Below, piece after piece: positions 8,827 to 17,862 of a stretch of DNA of 64,000 nucleotides. Positions within the stretch are counted from its first letter, which is position 1, and each line of letters starts with the position of its first letter. This stretch comes from Paraburkholderia aromaticivorans (GTDB lineage Bacteria > Pseudomonadota > Gammaproteobacteria > Burkholderiales > Burkholderiaceae), in contig NZ_CP022990.1 of the NCBI RefSeq assembly GCF_002278075.1, positions 682,001 to 746,000 on the forward strand, written 5' to 3'. A program made the position numbers and the translations under genes. The notes beneath the pieces were generated by a model. That model saw only the letters and a list, made by a program, of their open reading frames with translations. It was not told the DNA's origin and searched no databases.

Positions 8827-9198
8827 ATGCTTGGAGCGCTCGCTGTCCTGCTCACCTTTCAGTGCCTCGGCGAAGGTGTTTCGTACGTGTTCCACATACC
8901 GGTGCCAGGGCCTGTGATCGGCATGCTGCTGTTATTCGGCTTCGTCATGCTGCGTCCGCAGACCGCCGATGCGATCGAGCCGACCGCGCTCGAATTGCTG
9001 CGCCATCTGTCCTTGCTGTTCGTGCCGGCGGGTGTCGGCATCATGATGTCGGCGAGCCGGATTCGTGGCGACGCCGTCGCGGTGATCGTCTCCATCGCGC
9101 TCAGCACGACTCTCGCCATTGCCGTGGCGGCGCTCGTCACACGCGCGCTGATGCGCCGCCAGCACCGTGACCCCGGCGCGACGGAGGCCGCGCAATGA
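8827..9198 (+). CDS. lrgA: CidA/LrgA family holin-like protein
   Basis: A 123-residue integral membrane protein with four hydrophobic segments. PVPGPVIGMLLLFGFVML and LSLLFVPAGVGIMM are the family hallmarks of LrgA/CidA. These small holin-like proteins work with LrgB in control of murein hydrolase activity, and in other bacteria in pyruvate or glycolate uptake. GGAG lies six bases before the ATG. The stop overlaps the lrgB start (ATGA), so the two are co-translated. Confidence 0.92.
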   Translation: MLGALAVLLTFQCLGEGVSYVFHIPVPGPVIGMLLLFGFVMLRPQTADAIEPTALELLRHLSLLFVPAGVGIMMSASRIRGDAVAVIVSIALSTTLAIAVAALVTRALMRRQHRDPGATEAAQ

Positions 9199-9935
9199 CG
9201 GCCATTCCGAAGCTCGGCGCCATCTGGGTCTATCTCGCCGCGACGCCCCTGCTCGGGCTGACGATCACGCTGATCGCTTACCTGATCGCCCAGACCCTCT
9301 ATGCGAAGGCGCGCTTCAATCCGCTTGCCAATCCGGTGCTGATCGCGGTGGCGCTGCTCGTGGCACTGCTCGAAGTGACGCGCACACCGTACGCGACCTA
9401 CTTCGAAGGCGCGCAATTCGTCCACTTTCTGCTTGGACCCGCGACAGTGGCGCTCGCGCTGCCGCTCTACCGGCAGTGGCCGAAACTGCGCCGCTTTGCC
9501 GTGCCGCTCTTCGGCGGGCTCGTCGCCGGATCATTGACGGCCATTGTCTCGGCGGTCGGTGTGGCCGCGCTGTTCGGTGCCTCGCATCAAACGATCGCAT
9601 CGCTTGCACCGAAATCGGCGACCACGCCGATCGCCATGGCGGTCGCTTCCGGGATCGGCGGCATTCCCTCCTTGACGGCCGTGCTCGTCATTTCGACGGG
9701 CGTATTCGGCGCCGTGTTCGCACGCGCCATTCTCAACACGCTGCGCATTGTCGAACCCGAGGTGCGTGGTTTCGCGCTCGGTATTGCGTCGCATGGCATC
9801 GGCACGGCGCGCGCTTTTCAGGTGAGCGGGGAAATGGGCGCGTTCGCCGGGCTGGGCATGGGGCTCAATGGCGTGTTCACCGCGTTCGTCGTGCCGGTCT
9901 TGATGCCGCTCGCAACGCGATGGTTGACTGGTTGA
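9195..9935 (+). CDS. lrgB: LrgB/CidB family protein
   Basis: A 246-residue, multi-span membrane protein. Family signatures include GLTITLIAYLIAQTLY near the N-terminus, LGPATVALALPLYRQW, PKSATTPIAMAVASGIGGIPSLTAVLVISTG cut across two helices, and a C-terminal SHGIGTARAFQVSGEMGAFAGL region. It is the partner of LrgA, with which it shares a four-base overlap. surE begins 125 bp later on the same strand and may be read from the same transcript. Confidence 0.92.
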   Translation: MTAIPKLGAIWVYLAATPLLGLTITLIAYLIAQTLYAKARFNPLANPVLIAVALLVALLEVTRTPYATYFEGAQFVHFLLGPATVALALPLYRQWPKLRRFAVPLFGGLVAGSLTAIVSAVGVAALFGASHQTIASLAPKSATTPIAMAVASGIGGIPSLTAVLVISTGVFGAVFARAILNTLRIVEPEVRGFALGIASHGIGTARAFQVSGEMGAFAGLGMGLNGVFTAFVVPVLMPLATRWLTG

Positions 9936-10060
9936 GCGCTCCGCTGGCCGACTCGGCAACTGGAGGGCCCGCTGAACGCCGCTCGCTGCGCTTCAACGCG
10001 CCCACCGGGCGTTGGCTGGATAATGACGCTTCCCTCACCGACCGAACGGAGTTTGCCGCG

Positions 10061-10840
10061 ATGTCTGCCTATGAATCCAGAGTGCCGCGCGTACTGTTGA
10101 CCAACGACGACGGTATCGACGCCCCCGGCCTCGCCGTGCTCGAAGCGGTCGCCGCCGAACTGGCGCACGAAGTCTGGGTGGTCGCCCCCGAGCACGATCA
10201 GAGCGGCACGTCGCATTCGATCAGCCTGCATTCGCCGCTGCGCGTGAGCCGCCAGGGCGAGCGGCGTTTCGGCGTGGCCGGCACACCCGGCGATTGCGTC
10301 GTGATGGGCGTGCGCCACCTGATGCGCGACGCGCCGCCCACGCTGATTCTTTCCGGCATCAATCGCGGCGGCAATCTCGGCGTGGAGACAATGTTCTCGG
10401 GCACCGTCGGCGCCGCGATGACGGGCCTGTTGCTGGGCTTGCCGTCGTTCGCGCTGAGCCAGACCTTCAGTGACCGCGACAACGTGCGCTGGGACACGGC
10501 TCGCGCGCTCGCGCCCGGCGTGATCCGCCAGTTGCTCGCCATCGAGCATGCCGCGCCGACCTGTCTGAACATCAACTTTCCGGATGTCGACGCGGCGCTT
10601 GCCGGCCCGCTCACGCCGACTCGCCAGGGGGTTGGACTCGTCGAAGATATCGGCGTGTTGCCGCAAGTCGATCCGCGCGGCATGGCCTATCACTGGTTGC
10701 GCTTTCAACGGGGCGCGCGCGCGAACGATTCCGACAGCGAAACGGCGGTGGTGGCCTCAGGCCGCGTGTCGGTCACGCCGCTCGCCTTCGAGCGCACCGA
10801 CGAACCCGTCTTCGCGCGGCTCGCGGCGTCGCTGGGGTAG
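10061..10840 (+). CDS. surE: 5'/3'-nucleotidase SurE
   Basis: A 259-residue SurE phosphatase of nucleoside monophosphates and short polyphosphate. Metal and catalytic motifs are intact: LLTNDDGIDAPG near residue 12, DQSGTSHSIS near 47 and SGINRGGNLG near 97. GGAG precedes the ATG. In many proteobacteria surE sits beside pcm and rpoS; here it follows lrgAB instead, so it is probably a second, specialised copy. A 9-bp minisatellite starts seven bases after its stop. Confidence 0.93.
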   Translation: MSAYESRVPRVLLTNDDGIDAPGLAVLEAVAAELAHEVWVVAPEHDQSGTSHSISLHSPLRVSRQGERRFGVAGTPGDCVVMGVRHLMRDAPPTLILSGINRGGNLGVETMFSGTVGAAMTGLLLGLPSFALSQTFSDRDNVRWDTARALAPGVIRQLLAIEHAAPTCLNINFPDVDAALAGPLTPTRQGVGLVEDIGVLPQVDPRGMAYHWLRFQRGARANDSDSETAVVASGRVSVTPLAFERTDEPVFARLAASLG

Positions 10841-10846
10841 CCGTGC

Positions 10847-10927
10847 GCTGAGTTCGCTGAGTTCGCTGAGTTCGCTGAGTTCGCTGAGTTCGCTGAGTTC
10901 GCTGAGTTCGCCGAGGTCGCCGAGGTC
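10847..10927. repeat. 9-bp minisatellite after surE
   Basis: Seven perfect head-to-tail copies of GCTGAGTTC (10847-10909) followed by two degenerate copies GCCGAGGTC and a partial one. It is intergenic, between the convergent ends of surE and the DUF4148-containing gene. The TTCG-containing 9-bp unit resembles the one inside cobL at 31.3 kb. Confidence 0.95.
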
Positions 10928-10984
10928 GCCGATAGTGAGCGGGTCAGCCCGTTAGCCCTTCGTTATTCGCCCGCTTGCCGTGCC

Positions 10985-11974
10985 TCACGGACGTGGCGCG
11001 CCGGTCAGGCTCGGCGCCCCGCCGGGCCCCGCGGGATCGGGATTGCCGAACGCGGGGAGGCTGCCGTTTCCGCGCGCACGTTCGATCTCCGCGCGCACCT
11101 GTGCGCGGGTTTTCGGGCCGCCGTCTGTTTTCGCCGTCGTGTCGCCGGACGACGTGGACTGAACCAACGGCGCTGACAGCACCGTGGTTTGCGCGGTCAG
11201 TTCGGCCTGCGGGCGCGCCGGCGAAGTGGAGGCCGCTAGCGGCGTCGGCGTACGCTGTTGGCCAGACGATGCCGACGCTGCGACGGGAGCGCTGCTCGCG
11301 CTCTGTGGCGCTTTCGCCCTTGCAGCGAGAGCCGACGGTTGACTTGCCTCAGGCGGTCCGACACTAGCGCGCGTTTTCGCGCTGGGCGCGCCATTGCTGT
11401 CGAGACGCGCCACCAGGTTGTCCAACGCCGCCTGACTCCTCGCATCGCTCGACCCATCGAGGCTCTGGTTGTGGGAGGCAAAACGGTTCTCGCGCGACCG
11501 GCCGTGCCGCATCGGTGACGACGACTTCCGCGCCGGCTTCGAAGCAGGTCGCAGCGTCGTCCCGGCTCGCTCAACCGCCAATGCGCGCTGAGCAGCGTCG
11601 GCGCGCGCCTGCACGTCGCCTTGCAATGCGCGCACCCGAGCGTCGTCCCGATGCGCGGCACGAATCGCGTCCAGTTGAGCCTGCGCGGCGGCGAGGTCGT
11701 TGCGCTGCAGACTATCGCGCGCTGCCTGCAGGCCGCGGGCCGCCGCGCCCGGTAAGCTCGTTCCGCTCGCTGCATCGCTGCGGGCGGCCGGCCCCGCTAT
11801 GACCACGCCGCTGATGGTGTCGCCCCGCGTTCGATGGACCGGCACGTCATCGCGCGCCGCGCCGAATTCGTCTGTCGACAGCCACGCTTTGCCGGCCTGC
11901 GAGACATATGCCGCGATTGCCAGTGCGCTGACGACGAGTCCTGTCAGAACGATCTTCCTGGATTCGCCATGCAT
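10985..11974 (-). CDS. Exported Ala/Ser-rich protein with C-terminal DUF4148-like motif
   Basis: A 329-residue protein. The N-terminus (HGESRKIVLTGLVVSALAIAA) is a signal peptide or membrane anchor. Residues about 85-150 form a helical, Ala/Gln/Arg-rich segment (LQAARDSLQRNDLAAAQAQL, tetratricopeptide-like). A long disordered Ala/Ser/Pro linker follows. Near the C-terminus, KTRAQVRAEIERARGNGSL and the following FGNPDP match the start of DUF4148, a Burkholderiales secreted-protein motif also seen at 21.1-21.4 kb. AAGGGGG precedes the chosen ATG. Function unknown; likely a periplasmic structural or scaffold protein. Confidence 0.7.
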   Translation of the reverse strand: MHGESRKIVLTGLVVSALAIAAYVSQAGKAWLSTDEFGAARDDVPVHRTRGDTISGVVIAGPAARSDAASGTSLPGAAARGLQAARDSLQRNDLAAAQAQLDAIRAAHRDDARVRALQGDVQARADAAQRALAVERAGTTLRPASKPARKSSSPMRHGRSRENRFASHNQSLDGSSDARSQAALDNLVARLDSNGAPSAKTRASVGPPEASQPSALAARAKAPQSASSAPVAASASSGQQRTPTPLAASTSPARPQAELTAQTTVLSAPLVQSTSSGDTTAKTDGGPKTRAQVRAEIERARGNGSLPAFGNPDPAGPGGAPSLTGAPRP

Positions 11975-12311
11975 GAAATGCCCCCTTCCTGTCGTGGAGC
12001 GTGCGCGCCTGCGGGTTCGCAAACGCGCCCGAAATCATCAGAGGGTCAGCGGCGATCGAGCGCGCGATGCCACTGCAACGACTGCGAATGCGCAGCCGCA
12101 AGGTCCGGCCGAATACGGCACCTACGAGAGCGCGCGCGAACTGGATGCGTCCATTGTCTATTGATATCCTTCGGACGTCGAATAGTCCGATCAGGCCTGA
12201 CTCGTTGGCCGAAAAAGCCTGATTCGCGCCGCTTCCTTCCTGGGACCGCTGGAACTGCGAAACGAACCGGCGCACGGCGCCTGCGGGTTTCCGATGGACG
12301 GCCGGTCGCGC
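11975..12311. other. 337-bp intergenic stretch
   Basis: Lies between the start of the DUF4148-containing gene and the end of the EamA transporter gene, both leftward. It should contain the former's promoter. A lower-GC patch occurs near 12155-12195, but no convincing -35/-10 pair, repeat or RNA structure is visible. Confidence 0.4.
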
Positions 12312-13211
12312 TTATACGAGCGCCCCCTCGGCCTGCTTTGCGCGCACAGCAACGGCAATCGAGCTGCCGACTATCAACGCAATGCCGAGCAGCGACGCCG
12401 CGCCGATCGTCTCACCCCACATCACGTAGCCGAACAATGCCGCCCATACGATGCTCGTGTAGTTGTACGGCGCGAGCGCGCCGGCATCGGCCTGACGGAA
12501 CGCCATGGTCATCAGCAACTGCCCGGCCGTGGCGAACCCGCCGAGCAAGGCCATGACCGCGAGCGCCTGCGCAGAAGGTGTACGCCACGCAAAAAACAGC
12601 GAAGCGCCGGTGACGATCGTGCCGAGCGCCGTGAAATACAGCACCGTGGTGCGCGAATCGTCGGTGGCGCGAATGCGCTTGATCTGAATGATCGACAGCG
12701 CGCCAAAGAAGGCGCTCGCGATCAGCAGCATGGGGCCGAGCCAGTTCGAATGCGAGCCGTCCGGGCGCACCACGAACAGCACGCCGACAAAGCCGACCGC
12801 GGCGGCGAGCGCATCGCGCGGCTTGAGCGTTTCCTTCAGCAACGGCGGAGCAAGAACGATCACCAGCAAGGTCTCCGAGTACACGATCGCCACCGCGTCG
12901 CCCAGCGGCATGTAGGGCAGACCCGCGAAAAAGAGACCCGATGCGCCGAGCAGCGTCAGCGCGCGAAGGGTCTGCCCGCGCACGTCCATGTGCCGGATCC
13001 GCTCGCCGATCGGCTTGCCGTGCAGGCACACCGCCACGGCCGGCACCAGGCCGAACAGCATGCGAAAGAACGTCACCTCGTTGGCGGGATAGGCGAGCGC
13101 CACGGACTTGGCGAGCGCGTCGACCAGCGCGAAGCTGAACATCGCCACGAGGATCAGCGCAACGCTGCGCAGTGGCACGGCGCTCGAGCGGATGGCGGTG
13201 ATGGGCGGCAT
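12312..13211 (-). CDS. EamA (DMT) family transporter
   Basis: A 299-residue inner-membrane protein with ten predicted helices in two EamA repeats (about residues 12-145 and 155-290), as in RhaT/YdcZ-type drug/metabolite exporters. Signatures include GLPYMPLGDAVAIVYSETLLVIVLAP in the first repeat and the equivalent AGALAPYNYTSIVWAALFGYVMWGE in the second. GAGGA six bases before the ATG supports the start. It probably exports or imports a small metabolite or amino acid; none can be named. The neighbours give no clue. Confidence 0.88.
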   Translation of the reverse strand: MPPITAIRSSAVPLRSVALILVAMFSFALVDALAKSVALAYPANEVTFFRMLFGLVPAVAVCLHGKPIGERIRHMDVRGQTLRALTLLGASGLFFAGLPYMPLGDAVAIVYSETLLVIVLAPPLLKETLKPRDALAAAVGFVGVLFVVRPDGSHSNWLGPMLLIASAFFGALSIIQIKRIRATDDSRTTVLYFTALGTIVTGASLFFAWRTPSAQALAVMALLGGFATAGQLLMTMAFRQADAGALAPYNYTSIVWAALFGYVMWGETIGAASLLGIALIVGSSIAVAVRAKQAEGALV

Positions 13212-13409
13212 GAAGTTTCCTCGCGCTGCGCGCTGCGGCGCAACGGCTCGTTTTGGCGTGCCGGCTGCGCAGCCAGCGTCGTTGGAACACGGATTATGCC
13301 TGCGCACTCGCGAAGGATCGACCGGCAGCGCGACATCGATCCAATCCGCATGACGGCGCCGCTTTCCACTTCGCCTAGCGCGATCTTCGCCGTCGGACAA
13401 TCCGGGGGG

Positions 13410-15239
13410 AATCACTGATACAGGTTCCAGAAACTAACCTCGCACCGGGATCGATGCAAGCCTGGGGCCCCGGCGCCGACAACTCGACCATCGCCATTCC
13501 CGCGCCGCCCACCAACGGCACAGGCGCGGGAGACAAAACCGTGGCGCTCGCCAGCACCTACGCCACCGCGTCTTACGAAGCGGACGTGACGGTCAGCGCG
13601 CCGGTCGGCGGCAGCACGCACCATCTGAAGGTCACGGCGAGCGACACGGCCATCACCGTGGACCTCGACCAGCAGCGCGTGATCAACGTGAACGACGCCA
13701 CCAACGCCCTGCCCGCCGTGTTCCAGTCGGGCAGCTTCGGCCTGCGGCGTTTCGGCGTCGGCGCGGGCTTCAGCAACATCACGATCCGCACGTACCCGAC
13801 CGTGAAGTCGCCGAGCTACGACTTCTCCAAGGTGGTCGGCGCGGTCTATACGCCCTCCAACGCGGTGAACGCGATCGACTTCCCGGAGAACTACGATCCG
13901 GAGATCGTCAACCGTGAACTGACCTATGCGCAGACCTACGGCCTGAACACGATCGCGGTCTACCTGCATTACCTGGTATGGGCGAACGATCGTGTGGCAT
14001 TCCTGAGCAAGTTCGAGAACCTGCTGAAAATCGCCGCGCGTCTGGCATCAAGGTCCCACCGATCTTCTACGACGACTGCTGGAACCCCACGACGCAATAC
14101 GGCCCGCAGCCGGCGCCGGTTTGGGGCGTGCACAACAGCCAGTGGGTGCAGTCGCCCGGCACGCCGGTGGAACAGGCGTATTTCCAGCCGACGGCGGCCA
14201 ATTCCGCTGTCACGTATAAGGCCAGTCTGGCGAGCTACATCACCGACTTCGTCGCGCCGCATCGCAACGACCCGCGCATCATCTTCTGGGAAACGATGAA
14301 CGAACCCGGCTGCAGCGGCAATGGCGCATTGCAGGCCACGCGCGCGGTGCGGATGATCGACGCGCGCGTCGCCATCCTGAACGCGGGCGCCACGCAGCCC
14401 GTCAACGCGCCGCAAGTGCAGGAGGACGAAGGCACGTACTTCTCCGACTTCTACGCGTTCCATCCGTACGGCAACCCGTACACGGGTCCGGCGAACGGCG
14501 GCACTATCGGCGCGTTGAATTCGGAAACCCTGCAACGGGGCTTTCCGGGCACCACGGGTCAAACCATGGCGGGCATCGTCTCGAACTACGGCGGCAGCAC
14601 GGGCTTTATCGTGTGGGAGCGGATGATCGGCCGCACCAATACCCGCTTCCACTGTGGCCAGGTGCCGGGCGCGCCGGCCACGGTCGAACCGGCGACGCCC
14701 TTCCAGGGGGACGATCTATCCGGACGGCCATCCGTGGCAGACCTCGGAGACTCAAGCGCTGACAGGTGGTTTCAACGCGAAGCTGCCGGTGCTGCAGGTC
14801 GGCTACTGCAATGATCCGAGCTTCGCGAGCGCCCCCGTCAAGACCTCGGTTACGCCGTTGATCGACTTCGATCTGAACACCGAGCGCGGCACCGACTCGC
14901 CTGACGCCTCCGCGGGCATCAATGCAACGAACTGCGGTGTGCGTTGGACCGGCGCAATCCAGGCGGCCCAGACCGGGCTCTACACGTTCTCGATCGACAG
15001 CGACACCGTGGCGCGCCTGTGGCTCAACGGCGTGAAGGTCATCGACGAGAAGACCGCGACGCAAGCGAGCGTGAGCGGCTAGACCTGGCTCGCCGCGAAG
15101 CAGCGCGCGTCGATCAAGGTCGAGTATGTGCACGGCACGGGGCCGGCCAGCATGCATCCGCTCTGGTCGAACCCGGCGGCGAACCACCCCGGCGCACTGT
15201 GGATCGTGCCGTCCGATTCGCTCGTGACGTCCAACTGAA
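13410..15239 (+). pseudogene. Broken glycoside hydrolase (clan GH-A-like) with PA14 domain
   Basis: Homologous protein sequence continues through three frames. The first part (ATG at 13454, open upstream to 13379) is a beta-sandwich module and the start of a TIM barrel (YDFSKVVGAVYTPSNAV). A net shift in the GC run at 14033-14040 moves to a frame with IKVPPIFYDDCWNP, the acid/base motif WETMNEPGC and IVWERMIGRTNTRF. One extra G in the run at 14706-14710 shifts again to a PA14 carbohydrate-binding module (TGLYTFSIDSDTVARLWLNG), interrupted by TAG at 15080-15082 and ending at 15239. No signal peptide is seen, so the 5' end may also be lost. It resembles enzymes annotated as 1,4-beta-xylanases. 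Confidence 0.8.
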
Positions 15240-15442
15240 AGACGTTTGACGGAGCCGGCCGTGGTCGCCCCACTGCCTGCCGGCTTGTGCAGCGCAGCTG
15301 CGTGCGCGCGCTGCGCATGCCGCTTGCATAGCCGTTTGAATCGCCCCGTAATGTGTGCGATGCTAGCCACGCCCCGGCCATCATGAGAAGAAAAAGGGGC
15401 GCGAGGCAGACCAATCCTGTTGTCCATTCCTCTGGAGGAGAC

Positions 15443-17116
15443 ATGATTGAGTCATCGCAATTGCGCGGCGCCGAACGCGCCGGCATCGCAGATCGCCGCT
15501 CGTTCCGCATCACTGAATCGGCACGGCTTCACCGCATAGCGGCCGCTTCAAGCTTCGTTTTCCTGATCAGTCTCGCCGGCGTCTGTCACGCCGACACTCA
15601 GGCGGGCGGCACGCTGCCGCCCGCGCCCGACAAACTCTACGGCGATCTCTTCGTGGCCGTGCAAACGGCACAGATCTATCCGGACCAAAAGACCTTCGTC
15701 GATGCGACGCCGAATGCCGATCCCGCCACGATCGTGCAACTGTACGCGCAGCAGAAAAACAACCCCGGTTTTTCGCTGGCGAACTTCATCAACCAGTACT
15801 TCACGCCGCCGGGCGAGCCGGTCATCACGCCGCCCGCGAACCAGACGCTGCGTGAACACATCAACTGGTTATGGCCGGCCCTGACCCGCACCACCACGAG
15901 CGCGCCGCCGAACAGCTCGCTCATTCCGTTGCCGAAACCGTATGTGGTGCCCGGCGGACGCTTCCGCGAAGGCTACTACTGGGACACCTATTTCACGATG
16001 CTGGGGCTGCAGGAATCGGGCAACGAAAATCTCGTCGACGACATGCTCGACAACTTCGCCTACGAGATCGATACCTTCGGGCATATTCCGAACGGCAATC
16101 GCACCTACTATCTCGACCGCTCGCAGCCGCCGTTTTTCTCGCACATGGTGGAGCTCGCGGCAAAGGTGGAAGGCCATGGCGTCTACCAGAAGTACTTGCC
16201 GGCGTTACGCAAGGAATACGCGTACTGGATGCAGGGAGAGAACACCACGCAACCCGGCTCGGCGACCCGCAATGTGGTCGTGATGCCGGATCGCACGGTG
16301 CTCAACCGCTACTGGGATGAACTCGACACGCCGCGCGACGAATCGTATCTGGAGGACATTCAGACCGCGCAGCAGGCCACTGGCCGCAATCCGAACGAGG
16401 TCTACCGCGAATTACGGGCCACCGCCGAGAGCGGCTGGGATTTCAGCTCGCGCTGGTTCGGCGACAACATGACGCTCGCGACGGTGCGCACCACGTCGAT
16501 CATTCCGGTCGACCTGAACAGCCTGATGTTCCACCTCGAGATCACGATCGCGAAAGGTTGCGGCGAGACGCGCGATTTCCGCTGCGTCGGCGAATTCGCG
16601 CAACGCGCCGCGAAGCGTGCGCTCGGCATCAACCGCTATTTGTGGAACGCCAACGGCTACTACGGCGACTATGACTGGAAGCTCGCGAAAGCACGCGACA
16701 ACAAGACCGCCGCGATGGTGTTTCCGCTGTTCGTGGGCGCGGCGTGGCCGGATCGCGCGCTGAAGACGGCGCAGCAGGTGCAGTCCACCTTGTTGCAACC
16801 GGGCGGTCTCGTCACCACGACTTACGACACGACGCAGCAATGGGACGCGCCGAACGGCTGGGCGCCGCTGCATTGGGTCGCCATCCAGGGTTTGAAGCGT
16901 TACGGGCAGGACGCGCTTGCAAAACAGATCGGCACGCGTTTTCTCACCGACGTCAAAGGCGTCTATGCGTCCGACCGGAAACTGGTCGAAAAATACGTGG
17001 TAGAAGGCGCGGGAACGGGCGGTGGCGGCGGTGGCGAGTATCCGCTGCAGGACGGTTTCGGCTGGACCAATGGCGTGACGCTCCAGCTGCTCGATCTATA
17101 CAGCCCCGGCCAATAA
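15443..17116 (+). CDS. treA: Periplasmic alpha,alpha-trehalase (GH37)
   Basis: A 557-residue GH37 trehalase that hydrolyses trehalose to two glucose molecules. A signal peptide is present ([19 protein letters not shown], about residues 32-51). Family signatures are [20 protein letters not shown] and [19 protein letters not shown]. The catalytic Asp is in [13 protein letters not shown] near residue 331, and the Glu follows the Gly-rich loop [16 protein letters not shown] near residue 531. A strong GGAGGAG ribosome site precedes the ATG. Length and motifs match E. coli TreA, which acts in the periplasm to use or recycle trehalose during osmotic change. Confidence 0.95.
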   Translation: MIESSQLRGAERAGIADRRSFRITESARLHRIAAASSFVFLISLAGVCHADTQAGGTLPPAPDKLYGDLFVAVQTAQIYPDQKTFVDATPNADPATIVQLYAQQKNNPGFSLANFINQYFTPPGEPVITPPANQTLREHINWLWPALTRTTTSAPPNSSLIPLPKPYVVPGGRFREGYYWDTYFTMLGLQESGNENLVDDMLDNFAYEIDTFGHIPNGNRTYYLDRSQPPFFSHMVELAAKVEGHGVYQKYLPALRKEYAYWMQGENTTQPGSATRNVVVMPDRTVLNRYWDELDTPRDESYLEDIQTAQQATGRNPNEVYRELRATAESGWDFSSRWFGDNMTLATVRTTSIIPVDLNSLMFHLEITIAKGCGETRDFRCVGEFAQRAAKRALGINRYLWNANGYYGDYDWKLAKARDNKTAAMVFPLFVGAAWPDRALKTAQQVQSTLLQPGGLVTTTYDTTQQWDAPNGWAPLHWVAIQGLKRYGQDALAKQIGTRFLTDVKGVYASDRKLVEKYVVEGAGTGGGGGGEYPLQDGFGWTNGVTLQLLDLYSPGQ

Positions 17117-17148
17117 GGCTGCGCGAAGGGCGGTCGCGGCAAACCAAA

Positions 17149-17173
17149 ATACTGTATAAAAACACAGTATAAT
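17149..17173 (+). promoter_or_regulatory. LexA-type SOS box with overlapping -10
   Basis: CTGTATAAAAACACAG (17152-17167) fits the CTGT-N8-ACAG LexA operator of gamma- and betaproteobacteria and sits within longer ATACTGT/ACAGTAT arms (17149-17170). A perfect TATAAT -10 hexamer follows at 17168-17173, so bound LexA would cover the promoter. The next gene, 62 bp on, is alkB-like. Regulation is inferred from the motif and its position. Confidence 0.75.
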
Positions 17174-17235
17174 GATTTTACCCGCACCGCCCTTCGCTTC
17201 CTGATCGGGCGGCGGCTGCCAGCCAAAGTCCGCAC

Positions 17236-17817
17236 ATGGTGTTCCAGCAAGCCCTATTCGCGCCCGAGCCTGTCTCCGTTCTGCACGACGCGGAAGGCGG
17301 AATTCGCTATTTGCCCGAGTCGATCGCGGCTGGCACGGCGCAACAGTGGTTCGAGGCGTCGCTGCACAATATCGGCTGGCTCAGCCAGCAGCGCATGATG
17401 TACGACCGCGAGGTGGCCGTGCCGCGCCTTATCGCCACCTTCGCGCGCGAAGCCGGCAATCTCCCCGCGCCGTTGGGCGAAGCCTTCGAGGCCGTTCGCG
17501 CGCTCGTGGGCGCGCCGTTCAATCGCGTCGGCCTCAATCTCTATCGCGACGGCAGCGACAGCGTCGCGCCTCACAGCGACAAGACGGACAAGCTCCTGCC
17601 CGCTCAGCCCATTGCGATCGTCTCACTCGGCGCGAGCCGCCGCATGTCGATCCGGCCAAAGGCAGGCTCCGGCCGGACCGTGCATATCGAACTGGAGCCC
17701 GGCAGTTGCCTTGTCATGAGCTATGCGTCGCAATTCACTCATGAGCATAGCATTCCCAAACTGGCCGACATAACCGGCCCGCGCATCAGCCTCGCGTTTC
17801 GCTGCTACAGCGGCTGA
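17236..17817 (+). CDS. AlkB-family 2-oxoglutarate/Fe(II) dioxygenase (DNA repair)
   Basis: A 193-residue AlkB-like demethylase, closest in layout to the ALKBH2/3-type bacterial proteins. It is expected to remove alkyl groups from bases (1-methyladenine, 3-methylcytosine) oxidatively. Iron ligands are H113 and D115 in VAPHSDKTDKL and H171 in FTHEHSIPK; 2-oxoglutarate contacts are R183 and R189 (GPRISLAFRCY). The upstream NLYRDGSDSVAPHSD motif is typical of this group. A LexA-type box and TATAAT lie directly upstream, implying SOS control rather than the Ada control of E. coli alkB. Confidence 0.9.
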   Translation: MVFQQALFAPEPVSVLHDAEGGIRYLPESIAAGTAQQWFEASLHNIGWLSQQRMMYDREVAVPRLIATFAREAGNLPAPLGEAFEAVRALVGAPFNRVGLNLYRDGSDSVAPHSDKTDKLLPAQPIAIVSLGASRRMSIRPKAGSGRTVHIELEPGSCLVMSYASQFTHEHSIPKLADITGPRISLAFRCYSG

Positions 17818-17862
17818 CTAGTCGGCCGACCACCCTAACGGGCCGAGCAACAGGCGCGGCCC

